A DNA stretch of 64,000 bases from SZUA-318 sp964412015 (GTDB lineage Bacteria > Gemmatimonadota > Gemmatimonadetes > Longimicrobiales > Gaopeijiaceae): NCBI GenBank assembly GCA_964412015.1, contig CAYPMO010000001.1, positions 124,001 to 188,000 on the forward strand, written 5' to 3'. Made by a program: the position numbers and the translations under genes. Each line of letters opens with the position of its first letter. Position 1 is the stretch's first letter. This document shows, piece by piece, positions 23,647 through 32,426 of this stretch. The notes under the pieces were generated by a model. The model was not told the DNA's origin and did not search any database. It was given only the letters and a program-made list of their open reading frames with translations.

Positions 23647-25095
23647 GTGACCCAGATGCCCGACCGATACGTCCATCCCCTCACGGAGCGCTACGCCTCC
23701 CAGGAGATGCAGGCGATCTTCTCGCCGGCCCGGCGCTACGGAACCTGGCGGCGTCTCTGGCTGGCCCTGGCTGAATCGGAGAAGGAGCTGGGGCTCCCGA
23801 TCCCCGACGAGGCCATCGCCGACCTGAAGGTCGCGGTGGAGCTGCCGATCGATCTCGAGCGGGCGTCCGAATACGAGCGACGCTTCCGCCACGACGTCAT
23901 GGCCCACGTCCATCTCCTGGCCGACGACGCTCCCGCGGCCCGCAGCATCATCCACCTCGGGGCGACGAGCGCGTTCGTCGGAGACAACACGGACCTCGTG
24001 CTCCACAGGGAAGCGCTGACGCTCGTGCGCGACCGGCTGGTCCGGTGCGTCGCCGCGCTCGCGAGCTTCGCCCGGAAGCACGCGGAGCTCCCTACGCTGG
24101 GGTACACGCACTTCCAGCCCGCGCAGCCTACGACGGTGGGCAAGAGAGCCACACTCTGGATCCAGGACTTCCTGCTCGACATCGAGGAGATCGAGTTCCG
24201 CCTCCAGACGCTCCGCTTCCGGGGCGTGCGTGGCACGACGGGCACGCAGGCGTCGTTCCTGGAGCTCCTCGGGGGCGACCACGCCCGCGTGGACGCTCTG
24301 GACAGTGCCGTCGGGCGCCGCATGGGGTTCGACGTGACCTACGCCGTGAGCGGCCAGACCTATACGCGCAAGGTGGACTACCAGATCCAAGCCACGCTCG
24401 CGGGGATCGCCATCTCGGCGTCCAAGCTCGGGCACGACCTGCGGTTGCTCGCGCACCTGAGAGAGGTGGAGGAGCCCTACGAATCCGAGCAGATCGGGTC
24501 GTCGGCGATGCCGTACAAACGCAATCCGATGCGCTCGGAGCGCATGTGCGCCCTCGCGCGCCACGTGATTACGCTGGCTCAGGATCCTGCATTCACCGCG
24601 GCGACCCAGTGGCTCGAGCGCACGCTCGACGATTCCGCGAACCGGCGGCTCTCCATCCCCGATGCGTACCTCTCGCTGGACGGCACGCTCGTGCTGGTGG
24701 AGAACGTCGCCCGTGGGCTCGTGGTGAACCCCGAGGTGATCCGTCGGAACCTGGCCGAGCATCTTCCCCTCATGGCGACCGAGACCATCCTGATGCACGC
24801 GACCTCCCGCGGTGGCGACCGTCAACAGTTGCACGAGCGGATCCGCCGGCACTCGCTGGCCGCCGCCGACCGCACGAAGCAGGAAGGGGTGAGCTCGGAC
24901 CTGCTCGAGCGCATCGCCGCCGATCCCGCGTTCGGCCTCGGCGCGGCGGAGCTGGACGATCTCATGGCGCCCCACCGCTTCGTGGGCCGTGCTCCCGAGC
25001 AGGTGGCGCGCTTCCTGGAGGATCGGGTCACACCCCTGCTCTCGCGATACCACGTCCAGGTGGAGCATCTGGCGGAGGCCGAAGTCCGTGTCTGA
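23647..25095 (+). CDS. purB: Adenylosuccinate lyase
   Basis: A 482-residue lyase acting twice in purine synthesis (SAICAR to AICAR, and adenylosuccinate to AMP). The family signature SSAMPYKRNPMRSER is present, with GYTHFQPAQPTT upstream. The length and the run ERTLDDSANRR recall the animal-type enzyme more than the shorter E. coli or Bacillus forms. The start is GTG with AGGGGG five bases upstream. The stop overlaps purC by 8 bases. Confidence 0.95.
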   Translation: MTQMPDRYVHPLTERYASQEMQAIFSPARRYGTWRRLWLALAESEKELGLPIPDEAIADLKVAVELPIDLERASEYERRFRHDVMAHVHLLADDAPAARSIIHLGATSAFVGDNTDLVLHREALTLVRDRLVRCVAALASFARKHAELPTLGYTHFQPAQPTTVGKRATLWIQDFLLDIEEIEFRLQTLRFRGVRGTTGTQASFLELLGGDHARVDALDSAVGRRMGFDVTYAVSGQTYTRKVDYQIQATLAGIAISASKLGHDLRLLAHLREVEEPYESEQIGSSAMPYKRNPMRSERMCALARHVITLAQDPAFTAATQWLERTLDDSANRRLSIPDAYLSLDGTLVLVENVARGLVVNPEVIRRNLAEHLPLMATETILMHATSRGGDRQQLHERIRRHSLAAADRTKQEGVSSDLLERIAADPAFGLGAAELDDLMAPHRFVGRAPEQVARFLEDRVTPLLSRYHVQVEHLAEAEVRV

Positions 25096-26032
25096 CGGAG
25101 GCACGGTGCTCCGGTCCGAGCTCCCGCTCCCGCTGCTCCACCGGGGCAAGGTCCGGGACGTCTACGAGTTGGATGGCGAGACGCTCCTCATGGTGGCGTC
25201 GGATCGTGTGAGCGCGTTCGACGTCGTGATGGAACGTCCCGTGCCACGGAAAGGGGAGGTGCTCACGCTCGTCACGGCATGGTGGATGTCACAGCTCGAA
25301 GGGCGCATCCCCCATCATCTGCTCGCAGTGGATCCCGACGCCATCGTCGCGCGCCATCCCCGGCTCGCCGCGAGCCGCGACGCATGGGCGCGACGCGCCA
25401 TGCTCGTGCGGCGCACCAAGCCGATTCTCGTGGAGTGCGTGGTGCGGGGTTATATCTCCGGGTCCGCCTGGAAGGAGTACCGGACCCACGGCACCTTGGC
25501 AGGCGAGGTCCTTCCCGCCGGTCTGCGGGAATCGCAGCGTCTGGATCCGCCGATCTTCTCGCCCGCCACCAAAGCACACGAAGGGCACGACGAGAACATC
25601 ACGTTCGCGCGGACCGAGGAGCTCCTGGGGGCGGATCTGGCCGGGGCCCTCCGGGACCGCGCACTCGAGATCTATGCGTTCGGTCGGGATGCGGCGGACA
25701 AGCGCGGAATCATCCTTGCCGACACGAAGTTCGAGTTCGGCCACGACGCGGAGGGGAGGCTCCTGCTCATCGACGAGATCCTCACCCCGGACTCCTCCCG
25801 CTTCTGGCCCAAGGAGCACTACGCGGCGGGCCGAGGGCAGCCGTCGCTCGACAAACAGCCGCTGCGCGACTGGCTGGAGACCCTGGGCGACTGGGACAAG
25901 ACGCCGCCGCCCCCACCGCTTCCCGACGAGGTCGTGGCCGAGACGTCCGCGCGCTACCAGGACGTCTTCCACCGCCTCACGGGCGTGACGCTGGACGACT
26001 ACGTGTTTCCGCGCTTCGGAGAAGAACCATGA
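25088..26032 (+). CDS. purC: SAICAR synthetase
   Basis: A 314-residue ligase that joins CAIR and aspartate. The family blocks LLHRGKVRDVYEL, ECVVRGYISGSAWKEY, DTKFEFG and DEILTPDSSRFW are present. The start is GTG at 25088, with GGAGG nine bases upstream; another GTG at 25106 has GGAGG four bases upstream, so the first six residues are uncertain. The stop overlaps the psd ATG (ATGA). The C-terminal half carries a Pro run (PPPPPLP) before the last helix. Confidence 0.95.
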   Translation: MSDGGTVLRSELPLPLLHRGKVRDVYELDGETLLMVASDRVSAFDVVMERPVPRKGEVLTLVTAWWMSQLEGRIPHHLLAVDPDAIVARHPRLAASRDAWARRAMLVRRTKPILVECVVRGYISGSAWKEYRTHGTLAGEVLPAGLRESQRLDPPIFSPATKAHEGHDENITFARTEELLGADLAGALRDRALEIYAFGRDAADKRGIILADTKFEFGHDAEGRLLLIDEILTPDSSRFWPKEHYAAGRGQPSLDKQPLRDWLETLGDWDKTPPPPPLPDEVVAETSARYQDVFHRLTGVTLDDYVFPRFGEEP

Positions 26033-26694
26033 GATTCGCCCGGGAGGGGTACCCGTTGATCGCCGGCGGTCTGGTGCTGGCGGCACTCGGATGGGTTGGA
26101 TGGGCCATGGGGCTCGGAGGCCCCGTCGTCCAGGTGATGGCCGCCGTGCTCACGGTGCTGGCACTCCTGGTCCTCTGGTTCTTCAGGGACCCCGAGCGGA
26201 TCGTCAGCGCGGGGGACGGGTTGGTGGTCGCCCCCGGGGACGGACGGATCGTGTGCCTCGAGGACGTGGACGAGCCCAGTTGGCTGGGCGGCCCGTGCCG
26301 GAAGATCTCGATCTTCCTCACGCTCTTCGACGTGCACGTACAGCGGGCCCCGATGGCGGGGCGGGTCGAGCATCTCGAGTACCGGCCCGGGAAGTACATG
26401 ATGGCGTGGCGGGAGAAGGCGTCGGAGGACAACGAGCAGGCGTCGGTGGGCCTCTCCACGCCCGCGGGTCGCGTGCTCGTACGACAGATCGCCGGCATGA
26501 TCGCGCGTCGAATCGTGACGTACCCGGTCGTAGGCCAGGACGTCGCGCGGGGTGAGCGCATCGGGATCATCCGCTTCGGCTCGCGCGTGGACCTGTTCGT
26601 CCCACTCGCGTGGGAGGTTACGTGCGCCTTGGGCGACCGCGCCGTAGGAGGGATCACCGTCCTCGCGAAGCAGCCGAAAGAAGCACGAGTATGA
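26029..26694 (+). CDS. psd: Phosphatidylserine decarboxylase proenzyme (short type)
   Basis: A 221-residue proenzyme that makes phosphatidylethanolamine. Two N-terminal membrane helices (about 8-50) precede the catalytic domain with FLTLFDVHVQRAP and the self-cleavage site Gly184-Ser185 in IRFGSRVDLFV, where Ser becomes the pyruvoyl group. This is the short, archaeal-like Psd type common in bacteria that pair it with pssA. It overlaps purC and pssA by four bases each, so it is locked into the purine operon. Confidence 0.94.
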   Translation: MRFAREGYPLIAGGLVLAALGWVGWAMGLGGPVVQVMAAVLTVLALLVLWFFRDPERIVSAGDGLVVAPGDGRIVCLEDVDEPSWLGGPCRKISIFLTLFDVHVQRAPMAGRVEHLEYRPGKYMMAWREKASEDNEQASVGLSTPAGRVLVRQIAGMIARRIVTYPVVGQDVARGERIGIIRFGSRVDLFVPLAWEVTCALGDRAVGGITVLAKQPKEARV

Positions 26695-27584
26695 GGACAC
26701 CGCGTCCCCCCAGACGCGAGGCGCTCCAGAGGGGCGTCATCATCCTCCCGTCGACGTTCACGCTGGGGAACCTGTTCTTCGGGATCTACGCGATGGTCGC
26801 CGCCATGCGCGGCGATCTGATCTGGGCCGGATGGTTCATCGTGTTCGCGGCGACGCTCGACATGCTCGACGGCCGCATCGCCCGGTTCACGCGTACGGGC
26901 TCGCGGTTCGGCGCGGAGCTCGATTCGCTCGTGGACGGCATCTCCTTCGGAGTGGCGCCGGCGCTCATCATGTACCGGCTCTACTGGGCCGACACGAACT
27001 GGAGCTGGATCCTCTCGTACGGCTTCGCCACCGCCGTCGTAGTCCGGCTCGCTCGCTTCAACATCGAACAGGGAGGCGAGGCCAAGAAGTTCTTCCACGG
27101 CCTTCCGTCGCCGGCGGCCGGGATCTTCCTCGGGTCGTTTTATCCGTTCAGCCAGACCCCGTTGTTCCAGACGTACCTGGGTGACCTCCCGTGGCACCAG
27201 ATCATGGCCGTCGCGACGGTGCTGGTGAGCGTCCTGCTGGTCAGCCACATCCCCTACGGCAAGGTACCGAGGATCGGCGTGCGCACGGCGCACGGGCTGT
27301 TCAACACGGCATTCATCCTGGCCTGCATCTTCGCCGCGCTCGCGATCCCCCGCTATTACTTCTTTTCCGCGGTATCCCTCTACATCGTCTGGGGGTTGCT
27401 GAAGTCGGCCTTCCTCGGCTTGATGGACCGACTCCCCGGAGGCGATCCCCTGCTCGACGAAGAGGAAGAGGAAGAGTCGGGCGCAAGCGAAGTACGTGAG
27501 ATGGACTACGGTGCGCTCGGACCCCGTCCTCCGTCTCCGACCGAGGAGACCGGTCCCGATTCCCAGGAAGAGGAGAAGGCGTGA
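26691..27584 (+). CDS. pssA: CDP-diacylglycerol-serine O-phosphatidyltransferase
   Basis: A 297-residue integral membrane enzyme that makes phosphatidylserine, the substrate of Psd encoded just before it. The CDP-alcohol phosphatidyltransferase motif is complete: Asp57, Asp60, Gly61, Ala64, Arg65, Gly74, Asp78 and Asp82 in DMLDGRIAR...GAELDSLVD. About seven hydrophobic helices follow. The last 45 residues are a polar, strongly acidic tail beginning LLDEEEEEE, which is not part of the catalytic fold. The stop overlaps the purS GTG as GTGA. Confidence 0.94.
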   Translation: MRTPRPPRREALQRGVIILPSTFTLGNLFFGIYAMVAAMRGDLIWAGWFIVFAATLDMLDGRIARFTRTGSRFGAELDSLVDGISFGVAPALIMYRLYWADTNWSWILSYGFATAVVVRLARFNIEQGGEAKKFFHGLPSPAAGIFLGSFYPFSQTPLFQTYLGDLPWHQIMAVATVLVSVLLVSHIPYGKVPRIGVRTAHGLFNTAFILACIFAALAIPRYYFFSAVSLYIVWGLLKSAFLGLMDRLPGGDPLLDEEEEEESGASEVREMDYGALGPRPPSPTEETGPDSQEEEKA

Positions 27585-27853
27585 ACCGCTATCAGCTCGA
27601 GATCCGCGTCAAGCCCCGCCCCGGGTTGCTCAATCCCGAGGGCAAGGCGATCCACCACGCCCTCAACTCGCTCGGATGGAGCGGGATCTCCGACGTGCGC
27701 GTGGGCAAGGTCATCTACGTAGACCTGGATGCCGCCTCCGCCGAGGCCGCGCGGGAAGCCGCCGAGGCCATGTGCCGGAAGTTGCTCGCCAACCCGGTGA
27801 CGGAGAGCTTCGAGGTGGCGATGGTCAGCGGGGCGGAGGAGGCCGCCTCATGA
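27581..27853 (+). CDS. purS: Phosphoribosylformylglycinamidine synthase subunit PurS
   Basis: A 90-residue small subunit of the FGAM synthase complex with PurQ and PurL. It begins MNRYQLEIRVKPRPGLLNPEG, less its last residue the usual PurS opening, and has the DVRVGKVIYVDLD strand and the C-terminal NPVTESFEV. The start is GTG overlapping the pssA stop; the stop overlaps purQ by four bases. Confidence 0.94.
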   Translation: MNRYQLEIRVKPRPGLLNPEGKAIHHALNSLGWSGISDVRVGKVIYVDLDAASAEAAREAAEAMCRKLLANPVTESFEVAMVSGAEEAAS

Positions 27854-28551
27854 GGGTCGCCGTCATCACGTTCCCGGGCTCCAACTGCGACTACGACCTC
27901 TACAAGGCCATCCGGCTGATCGGCGGCGAACCGGCTTTCGTCTGGCATCGCCAACGGCTCCAGGACGGATTCGACGCCGTCACGCTCCCGGGCGGCTTCT
28001 CGTACGGCGACTACCTGAGGGCCGGCGCCATCGCCCGGATGAGCCCCATCATGGAGGACGTGCTGGCCTTCGCGAGGCGCGGGGGGCCGGTTCTGGGGAT
28101 CTGCAACGGCTTCCAGATCCTCTGTGAGGCAGGCCTGTTGCCCGGGGCGCTCGCGCGTAACGCATCGCTCCGGTTCGAGAGCCGCGACGTCCTGCTCCGC
28201 GTGGAGCGAACGGACACGCTCTTCACCGGCGACTACGCCCCGGGCCGGATCCTGCGCATCCCCATCGCCCACGGTCAGGGAAGCTACGAGGCGGACCACG
28301 ACACGCTGGACCGCCTGGAGGCCGAACGCCGTGTGGTGTTCCGGTACGTGGATGCCTCCGGGGAGCCCACCAAGGAAGCAAACCCGAACGGATCCTTGAA
28401 CAACATCGCGGGGATCATCAGCGAGGAAGGCAACGTCATGGGGATGATGCCCCACCCCGAGCGGGCCATGGAGGAGATCCTCGGGTCCACGGACGGCAGG
28501 GGGGTCTTCGCTTCCCTGGCCCGGGCGCTCGCTGCCGCGGGTGCATCCTGA
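27850..28551 (+). CDS. purQ: Phosphoribosylformylglycinamidine synthase glutaminase subunit PurQ
   Basis: A 233-residue class I glutaminase supplying ammonia to PurL. The nucleophile is the Cys in GICNGFQIL, and the His-Glu pair is in MMPHPERAM. The opening VAVITFPGSNCDYDLY and GGFSYGDYLRAGAIA are family blocks. The ATG overlaps purS by four bases. purL follows. Confidence 0.96.
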   Translation: MRVAVITFPGSNCDYDLYKAIRLIGGEPAFVWHRQRLQDGFDAVTLPGGFSYGDYLRAGAIARMSPIMEDVLAFARRGGPVLGICNGFQILCEAGLLPGALARNASLRFESRDVLLRVERTDTLFTGDYAPGRILRIPIAHGQGSYEADHDTLDRLEAERRVVFRYVDASGEPTKEANPNGSLNNIAGIISEEGNVMGMMPHPERAMEEILGSTDGRGVFASLARALAAAGAS

Positions 28552-28585
28552 CCACCTTCGAACCCCCACGAAAGCGATTCCGATC

Positions 28586-30898
28586 GTGAGCACGGCTGAA
28601 GGAGCCCAAGCCGCGGAGACGCCGCAGAGCACGGTCGCACCCCGTCCCGGCGATCCCGAGATCACCCCGGAGGTGGTGGCCGACCACGGCCTCTCCGAGG
28701 AGGAATTCCAGCGCGTCGTCCGGATCCTCGGGCGCACACCGACGTTCACCGAGCTCGGCGTGTTCAGTGCCATGTGGTCCGAGCATTGCGGGTACAAGAA
28801 CTCCAGGCGCCTCCTCCGCTTGCTCCCCACAGAGGCGCCGTGGGTCATCCAGGGGCCCGGGGAGAACGCCGGCGTCATCGACGTGGGAAGCGGGTACGCG
28901 ATCGCGTTCAAGGTCGAGTCCCACAACCACCCCTCGGCCGTCGAGCCCTATCAAGGGGCGGCCACGGGGGTCGGTGGGATCCTCCGCGACATCTTCACGA
29001 TGGGTGCCCGGCCCATCGCGATCCTGGACTCGCTCCGGTTCGGCGACCTGACGTCCGGGCGTGCCCGCTACCTCTTCGCCGGCGTCGTGTCGGGAGTCGG
29101 TGACTACGGCAACTGTGTCGGCATCCCGAACCTCGGTGGCGAGGTCGCGTTCGACCGCGGGTACGAGGGCTACACGATCGTCAACGCGATGTGCATCGGG
29201 CTCATGAAGCGCGAGGATCTCATCACCGCCTCGGCCTCCGGAGTCGGCAACGCCCTCATGGCTGTGGGCTCGCGCACCGGACGCGACGGCATTCACGGCG
29301 CGACGTTCGCGTCCGAGGAATTGAGCGGCGACGCGGATGAGGCCAGCCGCCCCCGGGTTCAGGTGGGCGACCCGTTCACCGAGAAGCTCCTCCTCGAGGC
29401 CAGCCTCGAGCTGATCAAGTCGGGAGCGATCACGGGCATCCAGGACATGGGTGCCGCCGGCATCACGTCGTCGGCCTCCGAGATGGCGGGCAGGGGTGGG
29501 AGCGGGGTGGACATCGACGTGGCGCTGGTTCCCGTGCGGGAGCCCGGCATGACGCCCTACGAGATCCTGCTCTCGGAGTCCCAGGAGCGTATGCTCGTCG
29601 TCGCCGAGAAGGGAATGGAGGGCGAGGTCCACCGCATCCTGGAGAAGTGGGAGCTGGAGGCGGCCGTCATCGGCCACGTCACCGACCACGGACGCTTCCG
29701 CGTGCTGGAGGCCGACCGGGTCGTCGCGGACATTCCCGCCCTCCCCCTCACCCGAGGGTGCCCCACCTACGAGCGTGAGGGTGTCGAGAGCCCGGAGGTC
29801 CGCAGGCTCCGCGCGATGGACCTGAGCGAGCACGCGAGGGCGTCGGGGGATCTGTCCTCGCGGTTCCTGCGCATGATCGGGTCGCCCAACATCGCGTCCA
29901 AGCGGTGGATCTACCGCCAGTACGACACCACGGTCCGCACGTCCACCGCGATCCGCCCCGGGGGCGACGCCGGCGTCGTGCGCATCCGTGGCACACGCCG
30001 GGCCGTCGGGGCCACCATGGACTGCAACGGGCGGTTCGTGTACCTCGAGCCCCGTGCGGGGACGATGATCGCGGTCGCCGAGGCCGCGAGGAACCTGGCG
30101 TGTGTCGGGGCGCTCCCGACGGCGATCACCAACTGTCTGAACTTCGGGAATCCCCTCAAGCCCGACGTCTACTACCAGTTCCGCGAGGCCGTACAGGGCA
30201 TGGCGGAGGCATGCAAGGTCTTCGAGACGCCGGTGACGGGCGGCAACGTGTCGTTCTACAACGAGACCGACGGCCGGGCCGTCTACCCGACGCCGATGAT
30301 CGGCATGGTGGGTATCGTGGAGGATGTGGACCATATCACCACGCATGCCTTCTCATCGCCGGGCGACGCGATCCTCCTGCTCGGGCGGAACACCGCCGAG
30401 CTCGGTGGGTCGGAGTATCTGTACGTGACCGCGGGACTCGTCGCCGGCGTGCCTCCCGCCGTGGACCTCGGCGCCGAACGCAGCCTCCAGGGAGCCGTGC
30501 TCGCCATGATCCAGACGGGCCGGGTCCGCTCGGCTCACGACTGCGCCGAAGGCGGCCTCGCGTGCACGCTGGCGGAGTCCGCGCTCGGGGACGGTGAAGC
30601 GCCCCTGGGCGCGGACGTAGCGCTCGACGACGACCTACCGCCGGTTGCCGTGCTGTTCGGCGAGGCCCAGGGGCGCGTCGTGCTGTCGTGCGCCCCCGGG
30701 GACGTCGATGGGCTCCTGGCCATCGCCGACGACCACGGCGTCCCGGCGCGACACATCGGCACGGTCGGGGCCCCGGAGTCCGGCTTCCGGATCGAGGTCC
30801 GAGAGGCGAGCATACGAGCGGACGTGGACGCGATACGCTCGGCCTACTTCGGCGCGCTGCCCGGAATCATGGACGCTCCAGCCACCGCGGAGGTGTGA
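28586..30898 (+). CDS. purL: Phosphoribosylformylglycinamidine synthase subunit PurL
   Basis: A 770-residue small-type PurL, the ATP-dependent synthetase partner of PurS and PurQ. Key blocks are WSEHCGYKNSRR, KVESHNHPSAVEPYQGAATGVGG (about 100-125) and the second-half TNCLNFGNP and PVTGGNVSFYN. The GTG at 28586 is preferred; a GTG at 28541 in the same frame lies inside purQ and would add 15 residues unlike the family. Neither has a strong ribosome binding site. The stop shares one base with the purF ATG (TGATG). Confidence 0.94.
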   Translation: MSTAEGAQAAETPQSTVAPRPGDPEITPEVVADHGLSEEEFQRVVRILGRTPTFTELGVFSAMWSEHCGYKNSRRLLRLLPTEAPWVIQGPGENAGVIDVGSGYAIAFKVESHNHPSAVEPYQGAATGVGGILRDIFTMGARPIAILDSLRFGDLTSGRARYLFAGVVSGVGDYGNCVGIPNLGGEVAFDRGYEGYTIVNAMCIGLMKREDLITASASGVGNALMAVGSRTGRDGIHGATFASEELSGDADEASRPRVQVGDPFTEKLLLEASLELIKSGAITGIQDMGAAGITSSASEMAGRGGSGVDIDVALVPVREPGMTPYEILLSESQERMLVVAEKGMEGEVHRILEKWELEAAVIGHVTDHGRFRVLEADRVVADIPALPLTRGCPTYEREGVESPEVRRLRAMDLSEHARASGDLSSRFLRMIGSPNIASKRWIYRQYDTTVRTSTAIRPGGDAGVVRIRGTRRAVGATMDCNGRFVYLEPRAGTMIAVAEAARNLACVGALPTAITNCLNFGNPLKPDVYYQFREAVQGMAEACKVFETPVTGGNVSFYNETDGRAVYPTPMIGMVGIVEDVDHITTHAFSSPGDAILLLGRNTAELGGSEYLYVTAGLVAGVPPAVDLGAERSLQGAVLAMIQTGRVRSAHDCAEGGLACTLAESALGDGEAPLGADVALDDDLPPVAVLFGEAQGRVVLSCAPGDVDGLLAIADDHGVPARHIGTVGAPESGFRIEVREASIRADVDAIRSAYFGALPGIMDAPATAEV

Positions 30899-32367
30899 TG
30901 CGCGGCCGTCTGCCCTCGCCCGTCGGTCCACGGCCGCGGGACCGCCGCGTCGAGGATCTCGAGGACCGGCCGCGCGAGGAATGCGGCGTGGTGGGTGTGA
31001 GCGGCATCCCGGACGCCGCCGAACAGGCCTTCCTGGCCCTCTATGCGCTCCAGCACCGCGGCCAGGAGGCCGCCGGAATCGTCGCGGCCGGCGACGACGG
31101 AGTCTCCCGCGTCCACAAGGGCGTGGGCCTCGTGTCCGAGGTGTTCGACGCCGCCGCGCTCGGCCGCCTGGTCGGAAGGACGGCGGTAGGGCACGTCCGC
31201 TACTCCACGGCCGGGGGGAGCGGCCCCGAGAACATCCAGCCGGTCACGGCCCGCTATGCGCGGGGCGACCTCGCGCTCGCCCACAACGGGAACCTCACGA
31301 ACCACCTCGACCTGAGGGGTCGGCTGGTGGAGGAAGGCGCGATCTTCCGGACCTCCTCGGATACCGAGATCCTGGTCCACCTGGTGGCCAAGTCCCGGCA
31401 CCCGACGGTGGACGCCCAGGTGGACGAGGCCCTGAGGCAGCTGGAGGGTGCGTATTCCCTGGTCCTCTCCGTGGGAAACACGATCTACGCCGTCCGGGAC
31501 CCACGCGGCTTCCGGCCCCTCGTCCTCGGCCGCGTGGGTGACGGGCACGTCGTGGCCAGCGAGACCTGTGCCCTGGACATCCTCGGCGCGGAATACGTGC
31601 GCGACGTGGAGCCGGGAGAGGTCCTGAAGATCCGCGAGGGCGTGGTTCAGCGCCTGCGGTCGCTACCGAAGGCGGAGCGGACCGCGCCCTGCATCTTCGA
31701 GCTCGTCTACTTCGCGCGACCCGACTCCCACATCTGGGGCCAGAGCGTGGACCGCGCCCGCCGGGCATTCGGGCGGAGCCTGGCGCAGGAGCACCCGGTC
31801 GAAGCGGACGCGGTCGTCTCCGTTCCCGACAGCGCCAACTCCGCGGCGCTCGGCTTCTCCGAGGAGAGCGGCATCCCCTTCGAGCTCGGACTGCTCCGGA
31901 ACCACTACGTGGGCCGGACGTTCATCCAGCCCACGCAGAAGGACCGCGACTTCGGGGCGCGCATGAAGTACAACCCCGTCCGGGAGGTGCTGGCCGGCAA
32001 GCGCATCGTCGTGGTGGACGACTCCCTCGTGCGGGGCACGACGAGCCGGTCGCTGGTGCGCATGCTCCGCACGGCCGGAGCCACCGAGGTACACTTCCGT
32101 ATCGCCAGCCCACCCGTCCGGTTCCCTTGCTTCTACGGGATCGACATGCCGACCAAGAGCGAGCTCATGGGCTCGAGGATGGATGTCGCCCAGATCGCCG
32201 AGGAGCTGGCGGTGGATTCGCTCGGCTACCTCTCCCTGGAGGGCATGATCGCCGCCGTGGCCGACGGCGCTCCCTATTGCTCGGCCTGCTTCTCGGGCGA
32301 CTACCCCGCTCCGCTCGTGGACGTGGAGAAGGGGCTGGCGTCGAGCGAGGGCCCGGTCGGCTGCTGA
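30898..32367 (+). CDS. purF: Amidophosphoribosyltransferase
   Basis: A 489-residue enzyme for the first step of purine synthesis. The N-terminal Ntn-hydrolase nucleophile is Cys29 in EECGVVGV, so a 28-residue propeptide must be removed; this is longer than the 11 residues of the Bacillus subtilis enzyme. The C-terminal phosphoribosyltransferase domain has the PRPP loop VVVDDSLVRGTT. Cysteines near the C-terminus (YCSACFSGDYP) fit the Fe-S-containing type. Last gene of the truA-to-purF run, convergent with fbp. Confidence 0.96.
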   Translation: MRGRLPSPVGPRPRDRRVEDLEDRPREECGVVGVSGIPDAAEQAFLALYALQHRGQEAAGIVAAGDDGVSRVHKGVGLVSEVFDAAALGRLVGRTAVGHVRYSTAGGSGPENIQPVTARYARGDLALAHNGNLTNHLDLRGRLVEEGAIFRTSSDTEILVHLVAKSRHPTVDAQVDEALRQLEGAYSLVLSVGNTIYAVRDPRGFRPLVLGRVGDGHVVASETCALDILGAEYVRDVEPGEVLKIREGVVQRLRSLPKAERTAPCIFELVYFARPDSHIWGQSVDRARRAFGRSLAQEHPVEADAVVSVPDSANSAALGFSEESGIPFELGLLRNHYVGRTFIQPTQKDRDFGARMKYNPVREVLAGKRIVVVDDSLVRGTTSRSLVRMLRTAGATEVHFRIASPPVRFPCFYGIDMPTKSELMGSRMDVAQIAEELAVDSLGYLSLEGMIAAVADGAPYCSACFSGDYPAPLVDVEKGLASSEGPVGC

Positions 32368-32379
32368 AGGCCGCGCGGG

Positions 32380-32396
32380 GCGCCCGTGGTGGGCGC
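32380..32396. terminator. GC hairpin between convergent purF and fbp
   Basis: GCGCCC and GGGCGC flank a five-base loop, 12 bases after the purF stop. There is no U-tract. A second weak inverted repeat (GAAGAC 32412-32417, GTCTTC 32430-32435) spans the fbp stop. Termination activity is uncertain. Confidence 0.3.
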
Positions 32397-32426
32397 AGCC
32401 GGCAATCGTGAGAAGACCGAGACCTT

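Noticed and set aside
28541..28585. Upstream GTG as the purL start
   Set aside because: It lies inside purQ, adds 15 residues unlike the family and has no ribosome binding site. The GTG at 28586 is preferred, though not proven.
28436..30346. Minus-strand frame of 636 codons opposite purL
   Set aside because: purL is unambiguous on the other strand; the antisense product lacks hydrophobic cores and family motifs.
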